From assembly GCA_900468625.1 (NCBI GenBank), contig UBUL01000018.1:424955-488954 (forward strand): 64,000 nucleotides of DNA, written 5' to 3'. The first letter of the stretch is position 1. Every line of letters starts with the position of its first letter. Positions 57,539 to 64,000 of the stretch are shown here, piece after piece. The position numbers and the translations under genes were made by a program. The stretch comes from Hyphomicrobiales bacterium. Its GTDB lineage: Bacteria; Pseudomonadota; Alphaproteobacteria; Rhizobiales; Rhizobiaceae. The notes beneath the pieces are model-generated. The model did not search any database, was not told the DNA's origin, and worked only from the letters and a program-made list of their open reading frames with translations.

Positions 57539-58349
57539 TCCACTCCAGGGTTATGGAAAGAGGCGCCGGGTTGCGGCTCTTTTCCAAGGTCAGACGAAAG
57601 GCCGGGTGACCGATGCTGCCGCCAAGCACCGATCCGTCCGGCAGGGGCCGCGCCTGCGCCGGCGCGGGTTCGACGGAAAAGCGGAAGAGGGCGCTGCTTG
57701 CTTCCTCCTCGCCTCCCTGTCGCAACAGAAACAAGGGCCGCCCCGCCGCCTTGGCCCTCAACGCCAGCCGCCGGCTTTCGGTCAGACCGAAACGAGCCGG
57801 ATTGCCGCGCACTTCCAGAATGACGACGGCAAAGGCAGCACTGCCAAGAGCCGCTTCCGCCACCCAGAGCGCATCGTCGAGCTTGCGCGGCGATGCCTGC
57901 AGGAAAGCCTGAGACTCCAGCCCGAAATCCCTGATGCCGATGGCATAAGGCAGGCCAGCCTCCATCGTCGCAACCGTATCGCCGATCCACAGGACCGGAG
58001 ACTTGGCCGCGGCCGTATCCGATGCTCGCGCATGCAGCCTCGCCGCAAGCGCAAGTACAAAGCCGCTCGCAGCCCCGGCATCGCGCAGGCCGAGCGAACG
58101 GATTTCCGTCAGCGCATCGAGCGGCAGACCGCCTTGCAGCGCCGCATCGAGCTCGTCGACACCGATCGGAAGGAGCGGCTGCGCAGGCGTAGGCTGGAGC
58201 TTTGCAATGTCTGCCGTCCCCCCGGCCGGCGTCTGTGCCAGCGTTTCATGCGCCGCCGCGGCCAATGCCGGTATCGGCCTGCCTTCCAGTCGGGCAATGG
58301 TTTCACGCAGGGCAAAAAGCGTTTCCCGCGCCACGGCAGCCTCGGCCAT
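57378..58349 (-). CDS. imuA: ImuA (RecA/SulA-like mutasome protein)
   Basis: A 323-residue RecA-fold relative that works with ImuB and DnaE2. FALRETIARLEGRPIPALAAAAHETL opening; LLPIGVDELDAALQGGLPLDALTEIRSLGLRDAGAASGFVLALAARL is the RecA-like core, PVLWIGDTVATMEAGLPYAIGIRDFGL follows, and AFAVVILEVRGNPARFGLTESRRLALRAKAAGRPLFLLRQ resembles the rest of the family. The last 53 codons share DNA with imuB. The ATG at 58349 was chosen over a GTG three codons earlier. The LexA box 24 bases upstream explains SOS induction. Confidence 0.93.
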   Translation of the reverse strand: MAEAAVARETLFALRETIARLEGRPIPALAAAAHETLAQTPAGGTADIAKLQPTPAQPLLPIGVDELDAALQGGLPLDALTEIRSLGLRDAGAASGFVLALAARLHARASDTAAAKSPVLWIGDTVATMEAGLPYAIGIRDFGLESQAFLQASPRKLDDALWVAEAALGSAAFAVVILEVRGNPARFGLTESRRLALRAKAAGRPLFLLRQGGEEEASSALFRFSVEPAPAQARPLPDGSVLGGSIGHPAFRLTLEKSRNPAPLSITLEWNAHDRRFAPILDIQCPAFPGEHAAHSGADLSASADRPDRAQAVGSVLAFDRPA

Positions 58350-58372
58350 GACGTTCACTCCAGATCGATAAT

Positions 58373-58387
58373 GTTCCTGTTATGTTC
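58373..58387. promoter_or_regulatory. LexA (SOS) box of imuA-imuB-dnaE2
   Basis: GTTC-CTGTTAT-GTTC, exactly the GTTC-N7-GTTC direct repeat bound by alphaproteobacterial LexA, lying just upstream of imuA and between it and the divergent zincin gene. It may influence both promoters. Confidence 0.9.
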
Positions 58388-58512
58388 TTATGGATTCCAG
58401 AGGTCGGAAAAAGAGTCAACACCATTTTATAAGAAAATATTCCTTTGCCCGAATCCGCTCTCGTAAAAGCAGCGCAAAGTCTCTATATGACCAGCCAAGG
58501 AAGGAAGCATTC

Positions 58513-58950
58513 ATGGCTCGCATTGACCAGAGCGAAGATTGGCGGGACCGCCACGCGCCCTCAATCAGCACATTCGAATCTCTGGCTATGGAGGCCTACA
58601 GCCACCTGCCGGACGAATTTCGCTCGCTCACCGGCGACCTCGTCATCCTCATCGAGGATTTCCCCGACGACGAAGTGTTCGAGGACATGGCGCTGGAAAC
58701 GCCCTTCGACCTGCTCGGCCTCTTCGAAGGCCGCGGCATCTCGGAGCGCTTCACCGCCCAGACCGGGGACATGCCGAACAAGATCCGCCTCTACCGCCGG
58801 CCGATCATCGATTATTGGGCTGAAAACGAGGAAACCCTCGGCGACATCATCACCCATGTCCTGATCCACGAGATCGGCCATCATTTCGGCCTGAGCGACG
58901 AGGACATGGAGCGTATCGAAGCCAGCGCCGAGGAAGCGACGGATCGGTGA
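58513..58950 (+). CDS. Zincin-type metallopeptidase family protein
   Basis: A 145-residue minimal zincin: HVLIHEIGHHFGLSDEDM contains HExxH at 119-123 with a downstream acidic residue. The preceding FESLAMEAYSHLPDEFRSLTGDLVILIEDFPDDEV and TPFDLLGLFEGRGISER match the PF06262 group, which is widespread in alphaproteobacteria and of unknown substrate. The ATG at 58513 follows AAGGAAG by five bases. It diverges from imuA. Confidence 0.9.
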   Translation: MARIDQSEDWRDRHAPSISTFESLAMEAYSHLPDEFRSLTGDLVILIEDFPDDEVFEDMALETPFDLLGLFEGRGISERFTAQTGDMPNKIRLYRRPIIDYWAENEETLGDIITHVLIHEIGHHFGLSDEDMERIEASAEEATDR

Positions 58951-59013
58951 GACCAACCCGGCCGCAAAGCGACCGGGGAAATTATAAATCTTCGACGAGA
59001 TCTGTCCCGACGC

Positions 59014-59220
59014 TTACTGCTCCGAAAGCTTCATTTCCGGATCGTAATCCTTGCCGGCGACTTCCTTGACGACAGCCTGGCCGCATTCCATCCGGCCGGC
59101 CGCTGCGTTGAAGGCATAGGTCGGTGAGCCCGACAGTTCCCAGCCCTTGTTCAGCGCCGCACTCACCTTGTGGCAGAAAGAAGCGTCATCGGGACCGGTG
59201 AGGAAGCGATAGAGTTTCAT
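59014..59220 (-). CDS. DUF1737 family protein
   Basis: A 68-residue protein: MKLYRFLTGPDDASFCHKVSAALNKGWELSGSPTYAFNAAAGRMECGQAV, the DUF1737 pattern. Function unknown. The start at 59220 matches the family; an ATG at 59256 overlapping the stop of the CitE-like gene would add 12 residues, and neither has a strong ribosome site, which suggests coupling to that gene. Confidence 0.82.
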   Translation of the reverse strand: MKLYRFLTGPDDASFCHKVSAALNKGWELSGSPTYAFNAAAGRMECGQAVVKEVAGKDYDPEMKLSEQ

Positions 59221-59255
59221 CAAGGCATCTTTCTTATTTGGCGACAATTTGACCA

Positions 59256-60185
59256 TCAGACGTCGGTGCGAGGCGTTGCGGCCGCGCCGGAACGCTGCGC
59301 GATCAGGCGGGCTTTATGAACCAGTCTTTCCGCTTGGACAAGGTGCAGCCGCTCCACCATCCGCCCGCCGATATTCACGACATTGAGAGTTTCGGCGCCC
59401 GGTTCGGCAAAGGCGGCGATGACCGCTTCGGCCTCGGCAATGGCGGCTTCATCCGGGCCGAAGTGCCGATTGGCCATCTCGATCTGGCTCGGATGGATCA
59501 GCATCTTGCCGACAAAGCCCATGGCAATACCCTGGCCGCATTCGGCCGCGAATGCCTCCGCATCCCTGAAGTCGTTGAAGACGCTGTCGATAGCTTCGAG
59601 CCCATAGGCACTGACCGCCAGCACCACCTGCATCAGCCAGGGCACGACATAGCTGCGGCCGGGCAGTGACAGGACGCCGGTTTCCTTTCTGAGGTCGTTG
59701 AGACCGACGACGAGGCAATCGAGCCGGCTGCCGGCGGTACGACCTGCCTCGGCGATCGCGGCCGCATTCAGGATGCCGCGCGGCGTCTCGATCATCGCCC
59801 AGATGCGCAGGATTTCCGGCGCATCGGCTTCCGCAAGCCGGTCGCCGACACCAGTCACGTCCTGCGGCTCGTCCACCTTCGGCAGCAGCACCGCATCCGG
59901 TTCCAGCGCCACGACCAGCGCCAGATCGTCGGCCCCGAAATTGGAAGAAAGCGCGTTGATGCGGATGATCCGCTCCTTGCCGGGAAGCGGCGATGCAGCG
60001 AAGAATGCCCGCAAGTTGTCGCGTGCCTCGGCCTTCTTCTCCGGCGAGACGGAATCCTCGAGATCGAAGATGACGGCATCGCAATCGAGGCTCGAAAGCT
60101 TGTCCAGCGCGCGGCGGTTGATGGCGGGAACGCTTAGGACCGAACGGCGCAGACGGGCAGGGCGGGAAGGGGAGATTTCGCTCAT
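59256..60185 (-). CDS. HpcH/HpaI aldolase / citrate lyase beta-like protein
   Basis: A 309-residue TIM-barrel CoA-ester lyase of the CitE family: RRSVLSVPAINRRALDKLSSLDCDAVIFDLEDSVSPEKKAEARDNL (acidic Mg-binding stretch), RIIRINAL, VLLPKVDEPQDV, IWAMIETPRGILNAAAIAE and GFVGKMLIHPSQIEMANRHF. In alphaproteobacteria such proteins act as malyl-CoA or methylmalyl-CoA lyases or thioesterases. No ethylmalonyl-CoA or citrate lyase partner is nearby, so the substrate is open. The gene overlaps the DUF1737 frame by one base (TGATG). Confidence 0.88.
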   Translation of the reverse strand: MSEISPSRPARLRRSVLSVPAINRRALDKLSSLDCDAVIFDLEDSVSPEKKAEARDNLRAFFAASPLPGKERIIRINALSSNFGADDLALVVALEPDAVLLPKVDEPQDVTGVGDRLAEADAPEILRIWAMIETPRGILNAAAIAEAGRTAGSRLDCLVVGLNDLRKETGVLSLPGRSYVVPWLMQVVLAVSAYGLEAIDSVFNDFRDAEAFAAECGQGIAMGFVGKMLIHPSQIEMANRHFGPDEAAIAEAEAVIAAFAEPGAETLNVVNIGGRMVERLHLVQAERLVHKARLIAQRSGAAATPRTDV

Positions 60186-60296
60186 AGTACCGTTTTGCCG
60201 CGCTTTTAATCGGCAGGCAAGTCAACAAAAAGCCATGCTCCTCTTGCAGATGACAGTGAAGAAGACCACATTCCTGAGAGTAGAGAGGTCTCGACC

Positions 60297-60533
60297 ATGC
60301 AGAATATCCGTTCCCTGTTCATCGCGCTTGCCGGTATCACCGTGTTTGCAGCCATGGCGCTGCTTACCGTTTCGGTCACGCTTGCCGTCGGCGGTATCCT
60401 GACCGTGCTCATGGCGGCGCGTGCGATTTCGCTGCGCATGAAGCCGGCGCCGGTGCATGCCAAGGCCAAGACGAACGGCCAGCGCGAAATGCGCATCTGG
60501 AACGACGGTCGCGGCACCATCATCGATCTCTGA
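60297..60533 (+). CDS. Small membrane protein, conserved in Rhizobiaceae (putative)
   Basis: A 78-residue protein with a hydrophobic stretch (IALAGITVFAAMALLTVSVTLAVGGILTVLMAARAI) of one long or two short helices and a basic tail ending in MRIWNDGRGTIIDL. GAGAGG lies upstream of the ATG. Function unknown; the tail is distinctive. It is alone, upstream of leuD. Confidence 0.75.
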   Translation: MQNIRSLFIALAGITVFAAMALLTVSVTLAVGGILTVLMAARAISLRMKPAPVHAKAKTNGQREMRIWNDGRGTIIDL

Positions 60534-60713
60534 GATTGGTGGCAGGAGGGCCTATCCGCCGGCCGATCTGTCCGATTCAGGTCGCGTCGTGAAGGGCAAG
60601 GACGGCCACAGTGCCGCGTTTTAGAGCATTTCCAAGATTCTCCTTCATTTCGGGCCAGATTTGCTCTATTGGCAGGATAATTCGTGCTTAGACGAGAATG
60701 AAGGCAGGACCCC

Positions 60714-61322
60714 ATGGACAAGTTCGTGAAGTTGACCGGCGTCGCAGCGCCCCTCCCGGTCGTCAATGTCGATACCGACATGATCATCCCGAAGGATTAT
60801 CTGAAGACCATCAAGCGCACCGGTCTCGGCAAGGGGCTCTTCGCCGAAGCCCGTTACAATGAAGATGGTTCGCCGAACCCGGATTTCGTGCTGAACAAGC
60901 CGGCTTATCAGAACGCCAAGATCCTCGTCGCCGGCGACAATTTCGGCTGCGGCTCCTCGCGTGAGCATGCTCCCTGGGCGCTCCTCGACTTCGGCATCCG
61001 CTGCGTCATTTCGACCAGCTTCGCCGACATCTTCTACAACAACTGCTTCAAGAACGGCATCCTGCCGATCAAGGTCAGCCAGGAAGATCTCGACAAGCTG
61101 ATGGACGACGCCTCGCGCGGCTCCAACGCCATCCTGACGGTCGATCTGGAAAACCTCGAAATCACCGGCCCGGATGGCGGTTCGCTCAAGTTCGAACTCG
61201 ATGAGTTCAAGCGTCACTGCCTGCTGAACGGCCTCGACGATATCGGCCTGACGCTGGAAAAGTCTTCCGCGATCGACACTTTCGAAAAGACGAACGCCGC
61301 ATCGCGCCCCTGGGCCGCCTGA
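60714..61322 (+). CDS. leuD: 3-isopropylmalate dehydratase small subunit
   Basis: A 202-residue swivelling domain of isopropylmalate isomerase in leucine synthesis; the large subunit LeuC is not in this window. [72 protein letters not shown] and NGILPIKV are family signatures. It ends in a hairpin terminator (61349-61375), so it is transcribed apart from leuB. Confidence 0.97.
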   Translation: MDKFVKLTGVAAPLPVVNVDTDMIIPKDYLKTIKRTGLGKGLFAEARYNEDGSPNPDFVLNKPAYQNAKILVAGDNFGCGSSREHAPWALLDFGIRCVISTSFADIFYNNCFKNGILPIKVSQEDLDKLMDDASRGSNAILTVDLENLEITGPDGGSLKFELDEFKRHCLLNGLDDIGLTLEKSSAIDTFEKTNAASRPWAA

Positions 61323-61348
61323 TCGGTTTATCATTATCGCATGTTTCG

Positions 61349-61375
61349 AAGCTGGGCCTTGTGCCCGGCTTTTTT
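61349..61375 (+). terminator. Rho-independent terminator of leuD
   Basis: AGCTGGGC (61350-61357), a five-base loop, GCCCGGCT (61363-61370) and a run of six T. Confidence 0.88.
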
Positions 61376-61513
61376 CATGCCGAAATAAAAGACACCATCT
61401 TTCCCACCCGCTGTAATACGATCGACAAGAAGGGGGTTCATACAGGCGTGCCGAGACCCTTCGGGCCTCCTCTCTCCCGCCCTTAAATCCTCTCCACGCA
61501 ATGGAGTTCCTCC

Positions 61514-62332
61514 ATGACCTCCCTTCCCATTGTCGGCGCCGCCATGACGCTCGACGACGTCGAAATCCATCGCAACTGGCTGCTCGAAAAGCCGCGCGAC
61601 CTGGAGCTGCAGAGCTTCGTCGAAGCCGAAATCCTCAACGGTGATTGGCAGCCGCTTGCCGAGCGTGCCCGTAAGCTGCTCGACGGCCATCAGGGCCGGC
61701 TCGGCATCCACGGCCCGTTCTGGGGCTTCGTCATTGCCTCGCAGGATCCGGATATCCGCGCCGTCGTCACCAAGCGCCTGCTGCAGGCCCTCGACGTCTG
61801 CGCCAATATCGGCGCCACGCAGATGGTCATCCATAGCCCCTATACGTCGTGGTCCTATAACAATCTCGACAACAACAAGGGCGAACGCGAGAAGATCATC
61901 GAATACACGCATCTGACGCTCAAGGATGCCGTCAAGCGCGCCGAAGACATCGGGCTCACCATGGTCATCGAGAATATCGAGGACAAGGACCCCCATATCC
62001 GCGTCGGACTTGCCGACAGCTTCAATTCGCCCGCCGTCGCCGTTTCCATCGATACCGGCCATGCCCATTACGCCCATGGCTACACCGGCGCTCCGCCGGT
62101 CGACTACTACGTCCACGCCGCCGGCAACCGTCTGCAGCATGTCCACCTGCAGGATGCCGACGGCTATGCCGACCGCCATTGGAGCCTTGGCGAAGGCAAT
62201 ATCCACTGGCGCGCCGTCTTTGCCGCCCTTGGCAAGCTTAACAGCAATCCGCGCCTGATCATCGAGATCAAGGACAAGTCGAAGATCCCGGCATCATCAG
62301 CCTATCTCGCTTCGCTCGGACTGGCTGAGTAA
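61514..62332 (+). CDS. Sugar phosphate isomerase/epimerase (TIM barrel)
   Basis: A 272-residue xylose-isomerase-like TIM barrel: metal-ligand candidates are Glu in MVIENIEDKDP, Asp/His in SIDTGHAHYAHGY, His in LQHVHLQDADGYADRHWSLGEGNIHW and Glu in RLIIEIKDKSK, in the usual order. Such enzymes epimerise or isomerise sugars, inositol derivatives or hydroxyacids. The substrate is unknown. ATG follows GGAG by seven bases. It separates leuD and leuB. Confidence 0.85.
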   Translation: MTSLPIVGAAMTLDDVEIHRNWLLEKPRDLELQSFVEAEILNGDWQPLAERARKLLDGHQGRLGIHGPFWGFVIASQDPDIRAVVTKRLLQALDVCANIGATQMVIHSPYTSWSYNNLDNNKGEREKIIEYTHLTLKDAVKRAEDIGLTMVIENIEDKDPHIRVGLADSFNSPAVAVSIDTGHAHYAHGYTGAPPVDYYVHAAGNRLQHVHLQDADGYADRHWSLGEGNIHWRAVFAALGKLNSNPRLIIEIKDKSKIPASSAYLASLGLAE

Positions 62333-62763
62333 GCGGATCAATCACCCGCCCTTGTGGTTCGAGACGGCCCTTCGGGCCTCCTCACCATGAGGGCTAATCT
62401 ACTCCATCGGGCTTTCAGCTCATTACGCCCTCAATCCTGACTTCCGGTTCAAGATTACCCAACTTCTGCCATTGGCTGCATTGAGTGATCAATCCTTTTC
62501 CACCGCTTCCAAATCGGGGCCACCCTCGTCCTTCGAGGCTCCGCCTTTGGCTGCGCTCCTCAGAATGAGGGTGGAATTGACTCCAGCGAGCGCAAAAGAC
62601 CGGCCCTCACCCTGAGGAGGCCTGTAAGGCCGTCTCAAGGGCGAGGGTGGGCGATTGCTCTCAAAAGCCCGAAAACCGTACCATTTCGGCCTCTTCCTCG
62701 CTTGAAAAGCCGCATTTGCAGGTCTAAAAACCCCGCAACTTTTTCTTTCGCGGAGGCTTTCCC
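62333..62763. repeat. Intergenic region upstream of leuB with related GC-rich repeats
   Basis: Three similar blocks are present: CGAGACGGCCCTTCGGGCC near 62360-62380 followed by TCCTCACCATGAGGG; CCACCCTCG...CTCCTCAGAATGAGGGTGG near 62521-62573; and CTGAGGAGGCC...GGCCGTCTCAAGG near 62611-62642. The pieces are partly inverted to one another, and a further fragment (GACCCTTCGGGCCTCCTC) lies near 61454-61471. The leuB promoter should also be here but was not identified. Confidence 0.6.
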
Positions 62764-63876
62764 ATGACAGTGCGCAATCTTTTCCTCCTGCCGGGCGACG
62801 GCATCGGCCCCGAGGCCATGGGCGAAGTTCGCAAGATCATCGCCTATATGAACGAAGCCAAGAATGCCGGCTTCGTCACGGACGAGGGCCTTGTCGGCGG
62901 CTGCGCCTATGATGCGCATGGCGCTGCCATCTCCGAAGAGGACATGCAGAAGGCGCTTGCCGCCGATGCCGTACTCTTCGGCGCCGTCGGCGGTCCGAAG
63001 TGGGATTCGGTACCCTATGAAGTGCGTCCGGAAGCCGGTCTGCTGCGCCTGCGCAAGGATCTCCAGCTTTTCGCGAACCTGCGCCCCGCCATCTGCTATC
63101 CGGCGCTGGCATCGGCTTCCTCGCTGAAGCCGGAGCTGGTCGACGGTCTGGACATCCTCATCATCCGTGAACTTACCGGCGGCGTCTATTTCGGCGAGCC
63201 GAAGGAAATCATCGATCTCGGCAACGGCCAGAAGCGCGGCATCGACACCCAGGTCTACGACACCTATGAGATCGAGCGCATTGCAGGCGTCGCCTTCGAA
63301 CTGGCGCGCACCCGCGGCAACCGCGTTTGCTCGATGGAAAAGCGCAACGTCATGAAGTCTGGCGTGCTCTGGAACCAGGTCGTCACCGCCACGCATAAGG
63401 AAAAATATGCCGACGTGCAGCTCGAGCACATGCTCGCCGATGCCGGCGGCATGCAGCTCGTTCGCCAGCCGAAGCAGTTCGATGTCATCGTGACGGACAA
63501 CCTGTTCGGCGACATGCTCTCCGACGTCGCCGCCATGCTCACCGGCTCGCTCGGCATGCTGCCGTCGGCTTCGCTCGGCGCACCCGACGCCAAGACCGGT
63601 AAGCGCAAGGCGCTTTACGAGCCCGTGCACGGCTCGGCACCCGATATCGCCGGCAAGGGCATCGCCAACCCGATCGCCATGATCGCCTCCTTCGCCATGT
63701 GCCTGCGCTACTCCTTCGGCATGGTTGCCGAAGCCGATGCGCTGGAAAAGGCGATCGCCAACGTCCTCGACAGCGGCATCCGCACCGGCGACATCATGTC
63801 GCCTGGCAGCCGCCAGGTCGGAACCGCCGAGATGGGCGACGCCATCCTCGCCGAATTCAAGGCACTGTCGGCATAA
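62764..63876 (+). CDS. leuB: 3-isopropylmalate dehydrogenase
   Basis: A 370-residue NAD-dependent decarboxylating dehydrogenase of leucine synthesis. [21 protein letters not shown] opening, [36 protein letters not shown] with the substrate Arg residues, [12 protein letters not shown], Tyr in [18 protein letters not shown], and the metal-binding [27 protein letters not shown] (Asp). GGAGG lies seven bases before the ATG. Full length for the family. Confidence 0.98.
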   Translation: MTVRNLFLLPGDGIGPEAMGEVRKIIAYMNEAKNAGFVTDEGLVGGCAYDAHGAAISEEDMQKALAADAVLFGAVGGPKWDSVPYEVRPEAGLLRLRKDLQLFANLRPAICYPALASASSLKPELVDGLDILIIRELTGGVYFGEPKEIIDLGNGQKRGIDTQVYDTYEIERIAGVAFELARTRGNRVCSMEKRNVMKSGVLWNQVVTATHKEKYADVQLEHMLADAGGMQLVRQPKQFDVIVTDNLFGDMLSDVAAMLTGSLGMLPSASLGAPDAKTGKRKALYEPVHGSAPDIAGKGIANPIAMIASFAMCLRYSFGMVAEADALEKAIANVLDSGIRTGDIMSPGSRQVGTAEMGDAILAEFKALSA

Positions 63877-63916
63877 TCTCCGACAGAAATTGCCCGATAT
63901 ATTTCATATGAAACAT

Positions 63917-63952
63917 AAAGGCCCCGTTCTTCGCCGGAACGGGGCCTTTTCG
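63917..63952 (+). terminator. Rho-independent terminator of leuB
   Basis: AAAGGCCCCGTTC (63917-63929), seven-base loop, GAACGGGGCCTTT (63937-63949) and one more T; the A/T edges make it work in both directions. Confidence 0.9.
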
Positions 63953-64000
63953 TTGCAAGCGGGATAGGCTCGTCCGGCCCACAAGATCGCCGCTTCGGCA

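Noticed and set aside
62333..62763. CRISPR-like array upstream of leuB
   Set aside because: The repeats are few, unequal, partly inverted and unevenly spaced, with no cas genes; they are ordinary intergenic repeats.

Overview
The window looks like chromosomal DNA of a Rhizobium-type alphaproteobacterium (Rhizobiaceae). The signs are high GC with NNC/NNG codon bias, mosaic palindromic intergenic repeats of the RIME type, a GTTC-N7-GTTC SOS box, a three-hairpin NfeR1/alpha-r14-like sRNA, and a housekeeping block (rplU-rpmA-obgE-proB-proA-nadD ... rsfS-rlmH-envC-ctpA) in a rhizobial order. No phage, transposase, integrase or CRISPR array was seen.

Layout. 1-1.5 kb: end of a sugar ABC importer (ATPase cut by the window edge, binding protein complete). 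1.9-5.6 kb: DUF1993 protein, a sulfatase/phosphonate-monoester-hydrolase-like enzyme, GalE/ExoB and a small protein. 5.8-23.3 kb: a surface polysaccharide locus. It holds a nucleotide-sugar dehydrogenase, a reductase/epimerase next to an initiating phosphoglycosyltransferase, an O-antigen-ligase-like membrane protein, and then a visibly AT-richer minus-strand block with glycosyltransferases, Wzm/Wzt ABC export, a three-domain glycosyltransferase/acyltransferase-like/methyltransferase fusion, and Gmd plus Fcl for GDP-L-fucose. The block ends at a tRNA-Gln gene whose 3' end faces it.

24.0-28.5 kb: an ECF sigma factor with a membrane anti-sigma (NrsF/DUF1109), diverging from two small secreted four-cysteine peptides (DUF2282), a DUF692 (MNIO) enzyme, a DUF2063 partner and a DoxX protein. 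This is a bufferin-type, copper-binding RiPP operon. The two divergent transcripts carry matching GTAACR-N16-CGTA promoter candidates that the sigma factor probably reads. 28.6-34.3 kb: assorted single genes (PhyH-like dioxygenase, DUF1003, flavin reductase-like, an HxlR regulator diverging from a haloalkane-dehalogenase-like hydrolase across a duplicated operator-like repeat, a cupin) and tRNA-Ser(CGA).

34.6-51.6 kb: the housekeeping block. Between nadD and rsfS lie the sRNA and a molybdate set (modABC, a ModE-type regulator, a Mo-box candidate), then a DUF1330 protein. Cell-wall genes follow (EnvC-like, CtpA, YibQ-like deacetylase) and RppH. 51.6-58.4 kb: bacterioferritin and its ferredoxin, then the SOS mutagenesis cassette imuA-imuB-dnaE2 with its LexA box. 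58.5-64 kb: a zincin, small proteins, a CitE-like lyase, and leuD and leuB separated by a TIM-barrel sugar isomerase. Several genes appear to use TTG or GTG starts, chosen here from Shine-Dalgarno spacing and family alignment remembered rather than computed.
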